Origin: JASSUD01 sp031963415
GTDB lineage: Bacteria > Pseudomonadota > Gammaproteobacteria > Burkholderiales > Burkholderiaceae
Reading direction: 5' to 3'
Length of the DNA: 64,000 nucleotides
NCBI GenBank assembly: GCA_031963415.1
Contig: JASSUI010000001.1
Location: forward strand, 620,001 to 684,000
Shown here in pieces: positions 37,315 to 46,400 of the stretch (position 1 is the first letter of the stretch; each line of letters starts with the position of its first letter). The notes beneath the pieces were generated by a model, which was given only the letters and a program-made list of their open reading frames with translations, had not been told where the DNA came from and made no database searches. The translations under genes and the position numbers were made by a program.

Positions 37315-37758
37315 ATGAAGTATGTTGGGATCACCATATTGACCGCGGCTATTTGTTTTGGTGCGCGGGCATCTGAACCAAAGCACATTAATAAAGATTG
37401 CTGGAAAAACGCTGTCTCACAGCTTGACCTAAATGGCTGCGCAGGCTCTGAAACAGAAACAACTGATGCTGAGCTTAATCGTGTATATAAAGCAATCAAA
37501 GATCGAAATAAAAAAGATGCTATTTTTCTTAAATCCCTTAAAAAATCTCAGCTTGCATGGATTAAATATAGAGACGCCCAGGTTGAGATGAAATTCCCTC
37601 CTTACGGTAGTTCCACTGATACATCTTATTACTATGGTTCGATGCAACCTATGTGTGAAGCTACCTATGAAACCCAGCTAACCCGCGAAAGAATTAGCGT
37701 GCTCAAAGAATGGCTAGTTCGTCATGGAGATGATGGTTGCAGCGGGTCTCAGCCTTAA
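37315..37758 (+). CDS. LprI-like (DUF1311) periplasmic protein
   Basis: 147 residues with a signal peptide (MKYVGITILTAAICFGARA). The mature part has the lysozyme-inhibitor LprI/DUF1311 pattern: paired cysteines (DCWKNAVSQLDLNGCAG), ETTDAELNRVYKAI, LKKSQLAWIKYRDAQVEM and a late C in MCEATYETQLTRERI. Characterised LprI of Mycobacterium inhibits lysozyme; most relatives are unstudied. A GGAGATGATG region precedes the ATG. In a host-associated cell it could protect peptidoglycan. Confidence 0.8.
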   Translation: MKYVGITILTAAICFGARASEPKHINKDCWKNAVSQLDLNGCAGSETETTDAELNRVYKAIKDRNKKDAIFLKSLKKSQLAWIKYRDAQVEMKFPPYGSSTDTSYYYGSMQPMCEATYETQLTRERISVLKEWLVRHGDDGCSGSQP

Positions 37759-37762
37759 ATCT

Positions 37763-37843
37763 AAGAACCTGTCCATCATCTTTCAAAAGAAGAAATATCA
37801 GATCAATCGGCCTACATGTTGGGGTTCCTTTGTCACCCCAACG
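37763..37843. repeat. Left half of a long palindromic repeat
   Basis: TAAGAACCTGTCCATCATC starts the copy and CATGTTGGGGTTCCTTTG with CACCCCAACG ends it; the right half is missing. It lies 4 bp after the stop of the LprI-like gene and just downstream of metI on the other strand. Confidence 0.7.
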
Positions 37844-37874
37844 TAACTGCTGCTCATAACCGCGCAAACTTCTA

Positions 37875-38528
37875 TTATTTATGGCCTAAGTGGCGCACCA
37901 ATTTATCACCCAGCGACTGCACCAATTGCACAAAAATCACCAAAATCAACACAACGCCCAACATCACCTCTGGCAAAAAGCGTTGATAGCCGTAGCGAAT
38001 GCCAACGTCACCTAGCCCGCCACCACCGATAGCCCCTGCCATCGCTGAATAGCCGACTAAACTCACAAAAGTCATCGTTAGACTAGCGACAATGCCAGGC
38101 ATCGCTTCAGGCAACAACACTTTATAGACAATCTGCCAATTAGTTGCGCCCATCGCTTGCGCAGCTTCAACCAAGCCTAGGTCAACTTTATGCAGCGCCG
38201 TTTCGACAAGGCGCGCAGCGAACGGAATCGCAGCAATCGTTAAAGGCACAATCGCAGCTGCTGTGCCAATCGACGAGCCAACTAGAAATCGCGTTAAAGG
38301 AATCACAGCGACTAATAAAATAATAAAAGGGGTTGAACGCACCGTATTAACGATAAGACTCATTACGCGATAGAGAAGTTTATTTTGTAACAGCCCTCCC
38401 CGATCAGTTAGATAGAGCAATACGCCAAGCGGTAACCCACCAGCTGCGCCAAGCACACCAGAAATGCCAACCATCAATAAAGTTTCACTAAATGATGTGG
38501 CAAAAAGGGTCAACATCTCACTCGTCAT
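37875..38528 (-). CDS. metI: Methionine ABC transporter permease MetI
   Basis: A 217-residue membrane protein with five helices and the ABC permease loop (EAAQAMGATNWQIVYKVLLP, then EAMPGIVASL). The MetI-type parts NTVRSTPFIILLVAVIPLTR and AMAGAIGGGGLGDVGIRYGY are clear. It overlaps the end of metN by 11 nt. The usual third gene, metQ, is displaced to 34430. Confidence 0.97.
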   Translation of the reverse strand: MTSEMLTLFATSFSETLLMVGISGVLGAAGGLPLGVLLYLTDRGGLLQNKLLYRVMSLIVNTVRSTPFIILLVAVIPLTRFLVGSSIGTAAAIVPLTIAAIPFAARLVETALHKVDLGLVEAAQAMGATNWQIVYKVLLPEAMPGIVASLTMTFVSLVGYSAMAGAIGGGGLGDVGIRYGYQRFLPEVMLGVVLILVIFVQLVQSLGDKLVRHLGHK

Positions 38529-39558
38529 CTGGTAACTCCTCTACCACTACACCGTGTTCTGTTAAAAAAGCGATCGCTTGCGCAACTTTCTCGGGTGCAC
38601 CACCGACTAACACCGACAGCGAGCCAAACGGATGCCCTTGAATGTCATCAATACGTCCATGCAAGATGTTGAAATCCAACTCGTAACGACGAATCGTTTC
38701 TGATAGCAACGGTTGATCTACGCTCATGCTGGTAAACGCCAGCCGCAGTAAATGCTCGTTTCCTTTACGTAGGCGAGAGCGCACGCGTTCGTTGAGTGCT
38801 GGCGGTAGTTCATGCGCTAATGTTTCGCCTAAAAGTGCACGGGTAATCGAATGACGCGGTTTTAAAAACAATTCAGTCACTTTACTTTGCTCAACAACAC
38901 GACCTGCATCGAGCACTGCGACTGAATCGCAAATTGCTTTGATCACTTCCATTTGATGCGTAATCAACACAATAGTGATTTTTAGTTCGTGATTGATACG
39001 TTGCAATAACGTAAGAATTGAACGTGTCGTTTCGGGATCTAGTGCGGAGGTCGCTTCATCTGATAACAACACACGCGGCTTTGGATGACTAGCAAGTGCA
39101 CGAGCAATACCAACTCGTTGCTTTTGTCCGCCGCTTAATTGAGCGGGATAACGATCTTTATAAGCACTCAAGCCCACCAGATCAAGCAAAGGCAATACAA
39201 TCGAATCGATTTGAGCGCGTGGCATGCCCACTAGTTCGAGGGGCAGTCCAACATTACCTTGCACCGTACGCGATGAGAGCAAATTGAAATGCTGAAAAAT
39301 CATTCCAATCTCGCGCCTAACCGCGCGCAAATCATGCGCATTAAGCGTAGTCAAATCGCGATCATCAATAAGAACGCGCCCAGAAGTTGGGCGCGTAAGC
39401 AAATTGATCGTGCGCAACAGCGTACTCTTACCGGCTCCGCTACGGCCAATAATCCCAAAAATGGTACCCGTTGGAATCGTCAAATTAATGTCACGTAGCG
39501 CATCAACTGGTCCCTGCGGCCCTTTAAAGCGCTGTGTGATACTGTCAAGTTCTATCAT
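38518..39558 (-). CDS. metN: Methionine ABC transporter ATPase MetN
   Basis: 346 residues: Walker A GRSGAGKST, signature LSGGQKQRVGIARALA, Walker B VLLSDEATSALD, H-loop LITHQM. The C-terminal NIL/ACT-like domain (about 265-340) senses methionine and inhibits transport. It is the first gene of the metNI pair. Full length. Confidence 0.98.
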   Translation of the reverse strand: MIELDSITQRFKGPQGPVDALRDINLTIPTGTIFGIIGRSGAGKSTLLRTINLLTRPTSGRVLIDDRDLTTLNAHDLRAVRREIGMIFQHFNLLSSRTVQGNVGLPLELVGMPRAQIDSIVLPLLDLVGLSAYKDRYPAQLSGGQKQRVGIARALASHPKPRVLLSDEATSALDPETTRSILTLLQRINHELKITIVLITHQMEVIKAICDSVAVLDAGRVVEQSKVTELFLKPRHSITRALLGETLAHELPPALNERVRSRLRKGNEHLLRLAFTSMSVDQPLLSETIRRYELDFNILHGRIDDIQGHPFGSLSVLVGGAPEKVAQAIAFLTEHGVVVEELPDDE

Positions 39559-40079
39559 TACCGTTACATGCTGTTTGTTTGGCTGCTATTAAAGCATTTA
39601 TCAGAATCTATTCAAAGTATTGCTAAGAAAAAACGCCTGACTGCAAGTACTAAACAATAAAACCTTCCGCACTTCAAATCCTATGTCGCTTGCCACATCA
39701 TATAAACAGAGGAAAATTGGCACGACGACATTTGCGCCCGCTTAGAAGGTCGACATGAAATATAAATATATTAAGGAACAGAAAAGATAAAAATAAGAAG
39801 AGTGAAGCTGTAGCGCTCGGCAGTTTGAACAAGCGAAACATGCTTGTGGGTAACGCTATATTATTTACTTGAGGTGCTAAAGAATGAAAAAACAGGTTTA
39901 CGAAGGCCAGTGCAACACATCACCTCAATGGTTTTTTAGTCACGCCGTGGACATCATCTATGCCACGATCTTACAATCCTCACCCTCACCTAACAGCTAA
40001 AACTATTCAATCAGCTTGAAGTTGATGTTAGCTAGTATGAGAGCTGCGTTTCTCCCGTATTGTGATTAGAAGAGTAAAA
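39559..40079. other. Intergenic region upstream of metN
   Basis: An AT-rich stretch that should hold the metN promoter. Apart from the weak small frame at 39884 nothing was recognised; no S-box or other riboswitch fold was identified by eye. Confidence 0.4.
39884..40000 (+). CDS. Possible 38-residue small protein
   Basis: An ATG with GAGGTG 8 nt upstream opens a 38-codon frame (MKKQVYEGQCNTSPQWFFSH and on, ending SPSPNS). It has no recognised domain and lies in the long gap between metN and the mini-elements. Only the ribosome site supports it. Confidence 0.2.
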   Translation: MKKQVYEGQCNTSPQWFFSHAVDIIYATILQSSPSPNS

Positions 40080-40278
40080 AATCCCACATTCCGCTGCTCC
40101 GTAACTTCTCAATAATCCAGGGCAAATGCTACGAGAAATTGCGTCGTTTGATTAGCTCGCTTGGCCAGGATCCGCATGCTTGCTTAACCTAGCGAATTTT
40201 GCGCTGTCTTTGCTTAAGCGGTTTACTGTCACTTGCCCCGGGTTATTGAGAAGTTACGGAGCAGCGGAATGTGGGATT
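40080..40278. mobile_element. 199-bp MITE-like element with long terminal inverted repeats
   Basis: The 36-nt left end (40080-40115, starting AATCCCACATTCCGCTGCTC) is perfectly mirrored at 40243-40278, and similarity continues about 13 nt further inwards with a few mismatches (CAGGGCAAATG versus CGGGGCAAGTG). It contains no coding frame. A non-autonomous transposon or the two joined ends of a deleted insertion sequence fits best. No clear target duplication was seen. Confidence 0.82.
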
Positions 40279-40512
40279 CATGATTACTCCAGAATTATCT
40301 GAACGTACACAGGCTAACGAAACTGTCCGAAACCGTGCACTATATTTACTCATAAAAAACCCCAAAAAATTAGAACTTTTAGCGTCTAACTTTTTGGGGT
40401 CAGTTCATCTTGCCAGGGGCATTTGGGGTATACCTATTTGGGGTCAGTTCCGGCTGGGGGCCAAATGACACCCTAAGCTGGTCTGTGGTCGTTTTGCTGG
40501 ATGGGAGAAATA

Positions 40513-40658
40513 GGAGAGTGGTCCAAACAGGAGGCTGGCGGCCGAAGCAGTGGAAGCGATCGGTTTGACATTATTGAACATCCACCAGAAAAACTGGGTC
40601 ACACTCGACAATCAAAAAATCAGTTGATTAAGTCAGCCCCCAGTTTGGACCACTCTCC
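40513..40658. mobile_element. 146-bp second mini-element with 16-bp perfect inverted ends
   Basis: GGAGAGTGGTCCAAAC (40513-40528) is mirrored at 40643-40658; imperfect similarity extends about 10 nt inward. The interior has no start-to-stop gene. It is unrelated in sequence to the element at 40080 and probably derives from another insertion sequence. Confidence 0.72.
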
Positions 40659-40697
40659 ATATAGAAAGTTCTTCCGTAGTATTGCTCTCAGAAAAGT

Positions 40698-42116
40698 TTA
40701 AGCCAATTTTAGGAGGCCTTGTGCTTGAAGAGCGGCAATGGTTTGCTTTGTTGCTTCAGAAGCGGCAAGTTTTGCTATTTCTTCTTTCTCCTTAGCATGC
40801 CGTTCCTCCTGCTGCTTTAACATTGCGTCAACTTCTCTGCGACTTATCGGCGCATCCTCTGGACTAGAGGAAAGATACCCTGAATCACTAGAATCTCTGC
40901 GTACTTTAAATTGGTTAAGAACAGGTATTACTGAACCGATAAAATCATCTAATTTCCTATTAGAATCTTCAGCCGCTTTTCGTGCGGCCGCTGCATCATC
41001 TTTGGCTTGCTGGATATCTTCCAGCTTCTTATCAACCTGTTCGTTAGCTTCAGTCTGAATTTGATTCTTATCTTCCACCAGACTTTTTATAGCATTCTGA
41101 TTCCGATAATTATTGGCTAACAGTTGGTTTATCACTTCTTCCTCCATTAAGGGATTTTTGTCACGCAATCCATCCAGGAGTTTTTTAAAAGACTCCCATT
41201 TTTTGATGTCTTGCTTTAAGGAATATTGCTTTGACTCAATGCCAAAACTAGCGAGAAGAGAAGTACAAAACAGAGGAGCACCGACTCCACCCGTGAACGC
41301 GATGATATATCCAATGCCTGATATCAAGCTGGTAATCATGCGAACCCCAAAAGATTGCTCCGTAGAAAGAACATCATGGTTTAGAAAATTAATGATCTCG
41401 TCAAGATTTTTGATGGTCGGGCCTAATGAATTTAACCCTTTCTCCACCCTTGCGCGTTTATCATACCAAGCTTGTGTTTCTTCTTCAGATGCGCCTTCGA
41501 GTGCCTGATAAATAGATTCATCATGAAAATCTTGCTTGATTGAATCAAGTGCTGTTTCCATGTTTTCTAAATTTTTAGTCAGGCTTGAGGCTTTGTCGCA
41601 AAGTCCAGCAAAATCGGGCAGCTTCTCATATTTGCGCTCTTCTAAATATGAGCGTATTTCATTGAATATAGCAAAAGCATCCTTCATGGTGTGCTTTTGC
41701 TTATTAAATACTTTGTCTAAAAATGAATAAGTGATAGGAAAGGTTAATTTAGCCTGGCTTTTAAATTTTTCCCTATTAGTGAGTATTTCAAATTTTTCTG
41801 TTAAGCCGTTAGAGAATACTTTAACGGGGTTGCCTGCGCTTCTTGCAGAGGCAGTTACGCTTGCTCCGTTAGGTGCACTAGGGTACGCATCAGAAGTTGT
41901 GTCACGCTCGGAAGTGTGAGTCGTTTTTTCTGAATCAGCAGATAATGTTTCTGCGGCTTTTTGTAGTGCGTTTTGTAGATTCTCTTTTGTGATATAGCTT
42001 TTTGCTATAGGTGAGACGGTAACTTGGGGCGGTACTGCTTCTTTTTCTGTATAGGCGTGAGGATATTTACCCATTGGCAGCTGCGTTGATGTAATTGCCC
42101 CTAAAAATGCTGACAT
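40698..42116 (-). CDS. Unrecognised 472-residue protein with hydrophobic segment and coiled coil, T3SS effector or translocator candidate
   Basis: A GGGGAG site lies 7-8 nt before the ATG. No family recognised. The first 100 residues are Ser/Thr/Ala-rich and disordered (KTTHTSERDTTSDAYPSAPN). Helices follow, then a hydrophobic stretch at about 280-310 (MITSLISGIGYIIAFTGGVG, continuing to APLFCTSLLASFG). A coiled coil lies at about 355-415 (LEDIQQAKDDAAAARKAAED), then DSSDSGYLSSSPEDAP and a final helix. A disordered N-terminus, a hydrophobic hairpin and a coiled coil are the layout of T3SS translocators and of membrane-targeted effectors. No sec signal. It lies in a mobile-element-rich island. 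Confidence 0.6.
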   Translation of the reverse strand: MSAFLGAITSTQLPMGKYPHAYTEKEAVPPQVTVSPIAKSYITKENLQNALQKAAETLSADSEKTTHTSERDTTSDAYPSAPNGASVTASARSAGNPVKVFSNGLTEKFEILTNREKFKSQAKLTFPITYSFLDKVFNKQKHTMKDAFAIFNEIRSYLEERKYEKLPDFAGLCDKASSLTKNLENMETALDSIKQDFHDESIYQALEGASEEETQAWYDKRARVEKGLNSLGPTIKNLDEIINFLNHDVLSTEQSFGVRMITSLISGIGYIIAFTGGVGAPLFCTSLLASFGIESKQYSLKQDIKKWESFKKLLDGLRDKNPLMEEEVINQLLANNYRNQNAIKSLVEDKNQIQTEANEQVDKKLEDIQQAKDDAAAARKAAEDSNRKLDDFIGSVIPVLNQFKVRRDSSDSGYLSSSPEDAPISRREVDAMLKQQEERHAKEKEEIAKLAASEATKQTIAALQAQGLLKLA

Positions 42117-42686
42117 TCCATTTCTCCCCCGCAGAACTAAAGCTGCGGATTTAAAAATAAGATCAATAAGAAATTTCCGTAATATTTTCTCTATTTATTG
42201 CCTGGTGTCTTTAGGGAAAAACCTTATCTTGTCGGATAGCGTAATTAGACTCTAGACCCGCCAATATGGAATTTCTCAGCCTTGTCGGCGGACGTCTATT
42301 TTTCCGAGAAGGTGGTAGCCTTCGACTTCACCGACTACTATCTTTTTCTGCATGCCGTGCTGCTTGGAATGATGACTGCCCCAACGTTAGATAACGACGA
42401 AATCCCCTAACAAGTCGCGTATAAATTCCACTTCATACCAACGATTGAAGTTTTCCTATCGCGCTTTCGCTATCGTTCCAACAATCATATCTTTTATGTG
42501 TCTTCTCAATTTTCTTTGCCATCTTCGTTAAAAACGGCTGCTTCTTGTCTGTCCTTGCTGATTTGACTGCGCTTCAATTACGGGGTTAATAAGCCCAACC
42601 TCTCGGAATTTTTCTTGAGTTTTAGCGCAATCTGAATGGCCTACTCAATTGCGATGTTGCCATTCACCAAGGCATAGGTGAAAGGT
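42117..42686. other. Non-coding stretch before the recombinase
   Basis: 570 bp with no complete gene. Frames on the minus strand downstream of the recombinase are broken by stops and are probably decayed transposon sequence, but no family was recognised. Confidence 0.4.
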
Positions 42687-43283
42687 TTACCTGTCTTGTT
42701 GGGGTTTGAGCGCCGTTTCTCGCACTCGCATAATGGTTTGCCGAGTCGTCTTAAATTCTCGTGCAATCTCAGCGATGCTGGTACCGGCATCTAATCGTTT
42801 TACAACTTCTTCTTGCTGCTGAACATTGAGCACGGGTGGCCGCCCAAACTTTTTACCCGCTGCTTTGGCTCGGCTAATGCTAGATTGTGTTCGTTCTATC
42901 AGTAAATCGCGTCCGAATTCGGCTACGGCTGCAATCACTTGCATGGTCATTTTCCCTGCCGCACTGGTGAGATCGACACCGCCAAGGGCTAGACAATGCA
43001 CGCGTACACCTGCACTGGCAAGCTGCTCGACAGTTGACCTAACGTCCATTGCATTACGCACAAGCCGATCAAGCTTGCTCACTACCAGCACATCGCCTGA
43101 TTCCATCCGGTCAATCAGTTTCATAAAGCCAGGACGTTCTTTCGCTGCTACGGAACCACTGATGTTTTCTTCGATTAGCCGACGTGCCTCAATGACAAAG
43201 CCAGCTGCCTCGATTTCCATACGCTGATACTTGGTCGTCTGATCGAGTGTTGAAACGCGGTAGTAGGCAAAAACACGTGGCAT
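42687..43283 (-). CDS. Serine recombinase (resolvase/invertase family)
   Basis: 198 residues with the catalytic serine in YYRVST (Ser11), the conserved block GDVLVVSKLDRLVRNAMDV with the active-site arginines, and IAAVAEFGRDLLIERTQSSI followed by the long E helix. A C-terminal helix-turn-helix follows (TSIAEIAREFKTTRQTIMRV) after KKFGRPPVL. This is the TnpR/Hin size class. No transposase is adjacent, so it is an orphan. The upstream 120 bp look like its res site. Confidence 0.95.
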   Translation of the reverse strand: MPRVFAYYRVSTLDQTTKYQRMEIEAAGFVIEARRLIEENISGSVAAKERPGFMKLIDRMESGDVLVVSKLDRLVRNAMDVRSTVEQLASAGVRVHCLALGGVDLTSAAGKMTMQVIAAVAEFGRDLLIERTQSSISRAKAAGKKFGRPPVLNVQQQEEVVKRLDAGTSIAEIAREFKTTRQTIMRVRETALKPQQDR

Positions 43284-43295
43284 AGGGCTGATTCC

Positions 43296-43404
43296 GTCCG
43301 AAAATAGTGTGCGAGTTATAGCTTATGTCCGGAAAGCATTTTGCTTACTTTCGTACACTATTGGGGCAGTATGACCGAAACTGCTCGTTTTCGGACAGCT
43401 TCGT
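43296..43404. promoter_or_regulatory. Probable res site of the adjacent serine recombinase
   Basis: The segment directly upstream of the recombinase start holds several inverted motifs: GTCCGAAAATAGTGTGCGA at the left, TCGTACACTATT in the middle (mirror of AATAGTGTGCGA) and CGTTTTCGGACAGC at the right (mirror of the left GTCCGAAAA). About 110 bp with repeated half-sites is what resolvase res sites look like. It probably overlaps the gene's promoter, which allows self-repression. Confidence 0.65.
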
Positions 43405-43487
43405 TAGCCTGTCTACGTTCAGATAATTCTTAAATAATCCTAGCTAAAGATAAGGGGAAAAACTCTGATGGGTTGAGCTTACAACCC

Positions 43488-46400
43488 CTATTTTGTTCGT
43501 TTCTTAGTCATAAAGGCTAGCGGATCACGAAATAAGCCAACTTTTGGGGCTGTGGAAAGAGGAATGCCCACAGACTGCTGAGCTTGTTGAACCGCCTGTT
43601 TGAATGCCTTTTTGTGGTCCGCATGGTTAAACGGAACGGTCTGGAGACCCTCAGCGGTATAAAAGCACAGGGTGCTATCCTGTATATACAAAGGCACACT
43701 CTGATCAAAGCGTTGTTGGAGTAAGTATTTTTGATAGATCAATTGCATCTCTTGCTGGTTAAGGGTTGGCAATAGGCGATAGAGCGTCCAACGGTGTTGG
43801 CCTAACGCATCAGCCGCAGCGTGCCTCACATACACTTTCTCATCCTTCATCAACGCGCTCAAGGCCTGGATGGCTTCGGGCGAAGAGTGCTGGCCTAACG
43901 CATAAGCCGCAGCGTGCCTCACATCCTCTTTCTCATCCTTTGTCAACGCGCTCAAGGCCAGGATGGCTTCAGGCGGTAACGAAGATTGCTGGCCTAACGC
44001 ATCAGCCGCAGCGCGCCTCACCTCCCAATACCCATCCTTCGTCAACGCGCTCAAGGCCTGGATGGCTTCAGGCGAAGATTGCTGGCCTAACGCATCAGCC
44101 GCAGCGAGCCTCACATCCTCTTCCTCATCCTTCGTCAACGCGCTCAAGGCCTGGATGGCTTCGGGCGAAGATTGCTGGCCTAAAGCATAAGCCGCAGCGC
44201 GCCTCGCCTCCCAATACCCATCCTTCGTCAACGCGCTCAAGGCCTGGATGGCTTCGGGCGGTAACGAAGATTGCTTGCCTAACACATCAGCCGCAGCGCG
44301 CCTCACATACTCTTTCTCATCCTTCATCAACGCGCGCAAGGCCTGGATGGCTTCGGGCGAAGAGTGCTGGCCTAACGCATAAGCCGCAGCGCGCCTCACA
44401 TCCTCTTCCTCATCCTTCGTCAACGCGCTCAAGGCCTGGATGGCTTCGGGCGAAGATTGCTTGCCTAACGCATCAATCGCAGCGCGCCTCGCCTCCCAAT
44501 ACCCATCCTTCGTCAACGTGCTCAAGGCCTGGATGGCTTCGAGCGGTAACGAAGAGTGCTTGCCTAACGCAGAAGCCGCAGCGTGCCTCACATATTCTTT
44601 CTCATCCTTCGTCAACGCGCGCAAGGCCAGGATGGCTTCGGGCGAAGAGTGCTGGCCTAACGCATAAGCCGCAGCGCGCCTCACATCCTCTTTCTCATCC
44701 TTTGTCAACGCGCTCAAGGCCTGGATGGCTTCGGGCGAAGAGTGCTGGCCTAACGCATCAATCGCAGCGAGCCTCACCTCCCAATACCCATCCTTCGTCA
44801 ACGTGCTCAAGGCCTGGATGGCTTCGGGCGGTAACGAAGAGTGCTTGCCTAACGCAGAAGCCGCAGCGTGCCTCACATACTCTTTCTCATCCTTCGTCAA
44901 CGCGCGCAAGGCCTGGATGGCTTCGGGCGAAGAGTGCTGGCCTAACGCATAAGCCGCAGTGCGCCTCACATCCTCTTTCTCATCCTTTGTCAACGCGCTC
45001 AAGGCCTGGATGGCTTCGGGCGAAGAGTGCTGGCCTAACGCATCAGTCGCAGCGCGCCTCACATCCTCTTTCTCATCCTTCGTCAACGCGCGCAAGGCCT
45101 GGATGGCTTCGGGCGAAGAGTGCTGGCCTAACGCATAAGCCGCAACGCGCCTCACCTCCCAATACCCATCCTTTGTCAACGCGCTCAAGGCCTGGATGGC
45201 TTCGGGCGAAGAGTGCTGGCCTAACGCATAAGCCGCAGCGCGCCTCCCCTCCCCATACCCATCCTTCGTCAACGCGCTCAAGGCCTGGATGGCTTCGGGC
45301 GAAGAGTGCTGGCCTAACGCATAAGCCGCAGCGCGCCTCACATCCTCTTTCTTATCCTTCGTCAACGCGCTCAAGGCCAGGATAGCCGATTTCGATAAGG
45401 TAGATCGATGTCTGAATGCCTTTACCACTGCTTCTTTTGTTTCTCCTGATGCTCCCTCTCTCAGGCACTTGAGCAACAGATGTTCGGGAAACGTGAGTTG
45501 ATACGCCAGCGTGCTTTCTCCCCTATTGTTGATTTCACATTGCAGCCATTGCGCTAAATGCTGTTCCAGTCTGTCTCGGATCTCGGATGGCAGCCCCATC
45601 TCAGATGAACGAGACGCCTCATGTAAACAGCTCATCATCAAGCGCTGATGTGCCGCGCCGAACAAATCTCGAGGTTCGGCTTCAAGGACATCAAAGAAGC
45701 GATTCAGCGCTTCTGCACGCAACAGCCCAGAGACAAACCACCAAAAAATCTCATAGCGCGGGTTGTATTTATGTTGGCGAACCAACGTTTCGGGAGGGGC
45801 TTTCGTCCATCGCTTGGCGTCAGCCGATAATAGGGTAATCTCCTGCCCCATTTCCCAACACTGCACAAAACGTTTAGCCGCAAAGAATTCCTGAAACGTG
45901 AGGTGCATGAAGTGGTAGCTGCATTGACTCTGATCTGAGCCATCGGTATGCAAAAACGAGAGTGTTTTGAGGTTATCTTCTAACGTGACAGGCAGATCCA
46001 TTCCTTGTGTCTCAAGCTGCTCAATCAGGGTATGCAAATCCAAATCATTGAACTCGATTTGATTACGCTGCAATCCTTCAAAAGCTAATGTACTCAAAAA
46101 ATCCTGTTCGATTTTGACCAATTTCTCAATACGGGATGGCCTTTTCAGCGCATTAACCTGACTCTCGGTGATGGGTTTTCCCCCTTCCCACTTTTCTAAG
46201 CGGAGAATATCCTTGCGCCATAATTTATTCATCATCGCTTGATATAACGCGGTAATGGTCACCATGCCTTGTGTTTGTTGCTGTAGACGCTTGATTTCAT
46301 CCCAACTGAAACAAAGCGCATCCAACTGGATCGGTACATTGACCAAGCTTTGAATAAAAGGATTCGTTTGAATGAAATCCTTCATCTCTTTGGCTTGCGA

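Noticed and set aside
39559..40079. Possible SAM riboswitch ahead of metN
   Set aside because: No S-box or SAM-II type conserved core was visible by eye on the minus strand.
40271..40701. Two short plus-strand frames between the mini-elements
   Set aside because: They run through the inverted ends of both elements, so they are by-products of mobile DNA; no transposase family could be recognised.
43766..45385. 539-codon open frame on the plus strand opposite the HEAT region
   Set aside because: It is the antisense of highly repetitive HEAT coding DNA; repeat units of 93/99 bp without stops keep the opposite strand open. Its translation (PQRASHPLSHPSSTRSRPGW repeats) has no independent support.
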